This document shows, piece by piece, positions 51,542 through 53,033 of a stretch of 53,033 nucleotides of DNA. The translations under genes and the position numbers were made by a program. Every line of letters starts with the position of its first letter. Position 1 is the first letter of the stretch. This DNA comes from Laspinema olomoucense D3b. Its GTDB lineage: Bacteria; Cyanobacteriota; Cyanobacteriia; Cyanobacteriales; Laspinemataceae. The notes beneath the pieces were generated by a model. The model was not told the origin of the DNA, ran no database searches, and was given only the letters and a program-made list of their open reading frames with translations. The stretch is taken from the NCBI RefSeq assembly GCF_025370785.1, contig NZ_JAMXFA010000044.1:1-53033 (forward strand). The letters are read 5' to 3'.

Positions 51542-52942
51542 TTAAAGGAGAAATAACGTTTCCCGGGGAGCGTCGTTACGGAAGACAAACTTACAAGTTT
51601 GACCCACCTCAAAATTAATGTTGACAATGGTTGCGGTTCGCCCTTGGGTGAGTAGAGCTTGTGTATCAACGGCTGCGATCGTCCCCATCCCTAAGCGACG
51701 ATGTAAAACTTGCAGATTGTTGTTTAGGTTCAGGCGAGATAAGGGTTTTCCTAACTTCATCCCACTTGCGCCAGGGCGAATCTTCAGGTTGTCCGGTTTC
51801 TGAAGGGCAATGGTAGCTAAATGCTTGCCTAGCTCAATCAGAAATCGAGCATCTTGAATTTGCGATCGCCAAGTTTCAGGAATTGCTTGTAATCCAAAAG
51901 CTGCACCCCCCAATCCCCCCACAAAAGCGGCGATCGAATCCGTATCGCTGCCTATCATATTCGCGGCGGTGATAATATTTTCCTGGGTAGTTTCGGGATT
52001 ACGGCCAAACAGATAAATTCCAGCGATCGCCGTACCTAGTCCAGACCCTTTAGTATTGCGGTCAAAGCATCCTAATTTGTCCAGTACACTTTTTGGTGAT
52101 TCATCCTTATGTAATGCTGACCAGACTAAACGCAACTGCTCAACAGCCTCTTGTTTAGTGTTAGCAAAAACCGTATTGAAAGATTCTCCCCTTCCCTTAT
52201 TCCATTCAGTTATCCAGGTTTTCAACTCAGGGATTTGGGGAATTTCTAAGGATTTTACCCAGTTGCCTAGTGTTTCAATTAACTCCTCCCGGACAGGAGG
52301 TGCTGACCCCTCTAAAACCAGATGCAATGCATATCCGTAGAGAATCGCTCCAATAATCGCTCGGGGATGTCCGTGGCTAATAATTGAATTGCGCCAGATA
52401 TCAGCCTCAGCTTGGGTCCAACGTCCAACATTAGCCAAGACATGAGGGGAAATTCGCATAGCCGCACCATTAGCACCGCCATCCCGATAATCTATCGTTC
52501 CTTGTTTCATCTTCCGGTTGAAAAAATTATTATTCCAATCAGCCGATTTGCGCTGGATTTTCTCTGCGGCTTCTTTGACGGTACCACCCGCACCACGAGC
52601 GTACTCCAGCCACATCGGATACTCCAAGGTGCAAAAAGTCCCATAGTCAAAAGAGCCATTCGGGGAAATACAAGCGGCAGTGCAGATGGTTAATTGGGTG
52701 TCATCAGAGTAATCGCCAGGGGCAATATAATCTTCATAACCTTGAAATCGTCCACCAACTCGCTTACTCCATGCTTGATATTCGGTGATGCGATCGACTC
52801 CCATTTTGCGTTGGAGGTCATCGGGCGATCGGATAAACTCAGTCATCCACCCCATTGCATCACCCGCTGCCGCAGCAAGTAGCGATCCAGCAGTACGATT
52901 AGATAATAAGTCAATATTCAATAATTGTTTTTTTTCTAACAT
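51542..52942 (-). CDS. ADP-ribosylglycohydrolase (DraG family) with C-terminal barrel-like extension
   Basis: 466 residues. Residues about 10-370 form the DraG-type hydrolase, which removes ADP-ribose from proteins or nucleic acid using Mg or Mn. Metal-binding segments: GDAMGW near the N-terminus, GDYSDDTQLT, GGANGAAMRI and the C-terminal GSDTDSIAAF. After about 400 there is an extra 60-residue piece, LHRRLGMGTIAAVD then TATIVNINFEVG-QTCKFVF. It resembles the small Tudor-like barrel at the end of UvrD/PcrA helicases (also DUF3553). The ATG at 52942 is clear. Its substrate and any partner ADP-ribosyltransferase lie outside what is visible. Confidence 0.87.
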   Translation of the reverse strand: MLEKKQLLNIDLLSNRTAGSLLAAAAGDAMGWMTEFIRSPDDLQRKMGVDRITEYQAWSKRVGGRFQGYEDYIAPGDYSDDTQLTICTAACISPNGSFDYGTFCTLEYPMWLEYARGAGGTVKEAAEKIQRKSADWNNNFFNRKMKQGTIDYRDGGANGAAMRISPHVLANVGRWTQAEADIWRNSIISHGHPRAIIGAILYGYALHLVLEGSAPPVREELIETLGNWVKSLEIPQIPELKTWITEWNKGRGESFNTVFANTKQEAVEQLRLVWSALHKDESPKSVLDKLGCFDRNTKGSGLGTAIAGIYLFGRNPETTQENIITAANMIGSDTDSIAAFVGGLGGAAFGLQAIPETWRSQIQDARFLIELGKHLATIALQKPDNLKIRPGASGMKLGKPLSRLNLNNNLQVLHRRLGMGTIAAVDTQALLTQGRTATIVNINFEVGQTCKFVFRNDAPRETLFLL

Positions 52943-52959
52943 AACTTAGCTAACTTGAT

Positions 52960-52975
52960 TAGACCTCTTGCAAAA
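52960..52975. repeat. TAGACCTCTTGCAAAA motif near the window edge
   Basis: Sixteen bases identical to the inverse of 38745-38760 and similar to 7178-7192. Such AGACCTCTTGCA-type ends occur at the termini of cyanobacterial transposable elements as I recall. Only the motif is visible, because the window ends 58 bases later. Confidence 0.5.
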
Positions 52976-53033
52976 AAAATCTATGTTATAATGAAAAATT
53001 TTGAATTTTAGACCCCAGAGCCAACTCATAATT

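Noticed and set aside
1-53033. GCGATCGC octamers as mobile or regulatory elements
   Set aside because: These are HIP1 sites, extremely common across cyanobacterial chromosomes, inside genes as well as between them. Individual copies are not informative.

Overview
The window looks like part of the chromosome of a filamentous, probably non-heterocystous cyanobacterium of the Oscillatoria/Laspinema kind. Evidence: very frequent HIP1 octamers (GCGATCGC) in genes and intergenic DNA; a ferrochelatase with a C-terminal chlorophyll-binding helix; cyanobacterial families (DUF4126, DUF4168, DUF6887/DUF6888, Npun_R2821-type, Uma2); a PatX-like RGSGR peptide gene typical of filamentous lineages; and heptanucleotide tandem repeats. 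I saw no rRNA or tRNA gene, no CRISPR array and no intact transposase. The species assignment is inference.

Layout. 1-6.9 kb: a DUF815 ATPase, a GIY-YIG-like protein, a 2H phosphoesterase, a SRPBCC protein, a small exported protein, a zinc alcohol dehydrogenase and rimM. 7.4-14.9 kb: a 1996-residue Ser/Thr kinase-AAA-GAF-histidine kinase-receiver protein that overlaps a receiver-histidine kinase gene. 15-23.6 kb: a GT-A-like protein, glutamate dehydrogenase, a structured leader resembling a ydaO (c-di-AMP) riboswitch before a DUF4126 membrane protein, hemH, a methyltransferase and alaS. 23.8-28.4 kb is an accessory stretch: patX-like gene, solitary cytosine-C5 methyltransferase, an intact mntA-hepT toxin-antitoxin pair, a broken partial copy of it, VapBC and HigB remnants, a MITE-like element and a DUF6888-DUF6887 pair.

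28.5-31.0 kb: an SGNH-like exported protein, then a gene-free kilobase with three tandem diverged copies of one cassette: direct repeat, promoter, about 130-nt structured RNA, intrinsic terminator. This is the most unusual feature of the window. 31-38 kb: fructosamine kinase, leuB, PAP2 phosphatase, DUF1186 protein, and an RNA-repair operon rtcB - G3E GTPase - archease. 38-45.7 kb: an SLH-repeat protein and three tandem TPR-glycosyltransferases (two GT61-like, one GT41/OGT-like). 45.8-53 kb: cobL/cbiET and cobH (cobalamin), a GGACAAA tandem repeat, a DUF1868 2H phosphoesterase, holA, DUF4168, Uma2 and an ADP-ribosylglycohydrolase with an extra C-terminal barrel-like domain.

Several genes share themes: RNA-end chemistry (RtcB, archease, two 2H phosphoesterases), signalling (two hybrid kinases, PatX, the possible c-di-AMP switch) and surface glycosylation (GT cluster, SLH protein). 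All functions are read from motifs without database searches.
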